From assembly GCA_023259575.1 (NCBI GenBank), contig JALRHN010000115.1, forward strand, positions 1-6,567: a DNA stretch of 6,567 nt, read 5' to 3'. Below, piece after piece: positions 5,629-6,567 of the stretch. Below the pieces are notes generated by a model. The model did no database searches, was not told the origin of the DNA, and saw only the letters and a list, made by a program, of their open reading frames with translations. Each line of letters begins with the position of its first letter. The stretch's first letter is position 1. The position numbers were made by a program, and so were the translations under genes. This DNA is from Candidatus Kapaibacterium sp. Its GTDB lineage: Bacteria; Bacteroidota; Ignavibacteria; Kapaibacteriales; UBA961.

Positions 5629-6567
5629 TTAATGTATAATAGCTATTTGTTTAGAACTCGTTTGATTACCGATTTTAGCAATAATCCAATAAATACCAGA
5701 AGGTAAACCACTTGGAAGAGGGAATTGACGAGATTCATTCGTTATTGACATACCTTTATAGAGAGTAGCAACAGTTTCACCCATATTAGAAACAAGTGAA
5801 AGTGATGCATTTCCATGGATACTAGTTTCTACTGTACAATACATATTATCGTCATTAGTATTGTTAAGAACCTGTAATGCTATGCCATTTGAATGAGAAT
5901 CTTGCGTAAAATCATGAACAGAGCTAGCAGGATTAACAATAACTTCAGCTAAAGCACTTGTATCTACTCCACATTCCCCACGAACAATTACACGGTATTT
6001 ACCAGCATTTCCGGTATTAGATGTAGGTATAGTGTATACTGAGTCTATTGCATTATTAATTTTAAACCCATCAACTTGCCATTCATAGGTTAATTTTAAA
6101 CCCTTACATTTAACGCTTAATGTAATAGGATTACCAGCTGTTACAGTTGTATTCTGTGGTGGGTTTAAAACTTTAGTCGTAGGCTTTATAATCAATGGAG
6201 CAGGTTGACTAGTTGTTGCAGCGCAACCTGTATTGACTATTGCAGTATATTCTCCTTGGTCTGACTCTTTAACTGATGCTATGGTATAAACAGAATCACG
6301 AGCACCTTGAATAATATTGCCATTAAATTTCCATTCATATGTACCTTTACCATTACCTTGAACAACCATTCTAAATCGAGAGCCAACACATAGTGAGTCT
6401 CCTTGTGGTTGTTGGGTAATAACGGTACCTAATCCAATTAAAAAAGTAGTATCTGATTCGTCACGTAAGCCAGATGCAATATTTATCACTCTTGCTCTAT
6501 AGACAGTTCCAGCTTTTACAGTATCTGGAACTTTCCAATTATAGCTTGTACCTTGAACATTGTTTGC
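5629..6567 (-). CDS. Secreted Ig-like domain protein with T9SS C-terminal sorting tail, 5' end beyond window
   Basis: C-terminal 312 residues of a larger extracellular or surface protein; the exact role is unknown. The frame is open to the right edge, so the GTG at 6489 is an internal valine, not the start. From the edge: residues 1-46 include YNWKVPDTVKAG and DESDTTFLI, like the end of a Kre9/KNH-type Ser/Thr-rich domain; Ig-like domain 1 at about 50-128 (C60, W79, C115); Ig-like domain 2 at about 132-213 (C154, W163, C199); then a linker and a C-terminal tail (about 230-312) with SLVSNMGETVATLYKG, LPSGLPSGIYWI and a final KQIAIIH. That layout matches the Por-secretion (TIGR04183-type) tail recognised by the T9SS, which exports such proteins and often anchors them to the surface. 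The two Ig domains share TYEW and DSVYTI, suggesting duplication. It ends 19 bases from a strong terminator. Adhesin-like or structural roles are possible guesses only. Confidence 0.87.
   Translation of the reverse strand, partial: ANNVQGTSYNWKVPDTVKAGTVYRARVINIASGLRDESDTTFLIGLGTVITQQPQGDSLCVGSRFRMVVQGNGKGTYEWKFNGNIIQGARDSVYTIASVKESDQGEYTAIVNTGCAATTSQPAPLIIKPTTKVLNPPQNTTVTAGNPITLSVKCKGLKLTYEWQVDGFKINNAIDSVYTIPTSNTGNAGKYRVIVRGECGVDTSALAEVIVNPASSVHDFTQDSHSNGIALQVLNNTNDDNMYCTVETSIHGNASLSLVSNMGETVATLYKGMSITNESRQFPLPSGLPSGIYWIIAKIGNQTSSKQIAIIH

Noticed and set aside
6487..6489. GTG as translation start of the Ig-domain protein
   Set aside because: The frame continues upstream to the window edge with domain-like sequence (YNWKVPDTVKAG), so the GTG is an internal valine codon.

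Overview
The window is an AT-rich stretch (about one third G+C by eye) from a member of the Bacteroidota/Chlorobiota group. Three things point there: a C-terminal sorting tail of the type IX secretion system (T9SS) on the right-hand gene, a DUF2851-family protein (a family I know mainly from Bacteroidota), and weak or absent Shine-Dalgarno sequences together with a TAnnTTTG-type promoter motif. I cannot name the genus. The genes are densely packed, with no RNA genes, insertion sequences, CRISPR arrays or phage genes visible, and no gene-free stretch longer than about 180 bases.

Left block, minus strand: meaB (a GTPase chaperone of the B12 enzyme methylmalonyl-CoA mutase, 336 aa) is followed after 95 bases by thrS (threonyl-tRNA synthetase), whose last ~85 codons lie beyond the left edge. 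A good match to the Bacteroidota -7 promoter element lies between them, so thrS may have its own promoter as well as read-through from meaB.

Middle block, plus strand, divergent from meaB: an OmpA-family lipoprotein with a coiled-coil stalk and a peptidoglycan-binding domain, then pyrF (OMP decarboxylase of the type 2 branch, pyrimidine synthesis), then a short DUF2851-family protein whose start overlaps the end of pyrF. Spacing of 13 bases and then an overlap indicate one operon of functionally unrelated genes. It ends at a GC-rich hairpin shared with the convergent gene on the right.

Right block, minus strand: the C-terminal 312 residues of a larger secreted protein, with the end of a Ser/Thr-rich (Kre9/KNH-like) domain, two Ig-like domains and a T9SS sorting tail. 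Its N-terminus is beyond the right edge.

Most of the window is ordinary housekeeping. I do not see a convincing new multi-gene system. The item most worth a second look is the DUF2851 protein: it keeps a GPDF...GxExH...DW...HxH signature that resembles a metal-dependent nuclease active site, appears internally shortened, and is coupled to pyrF.
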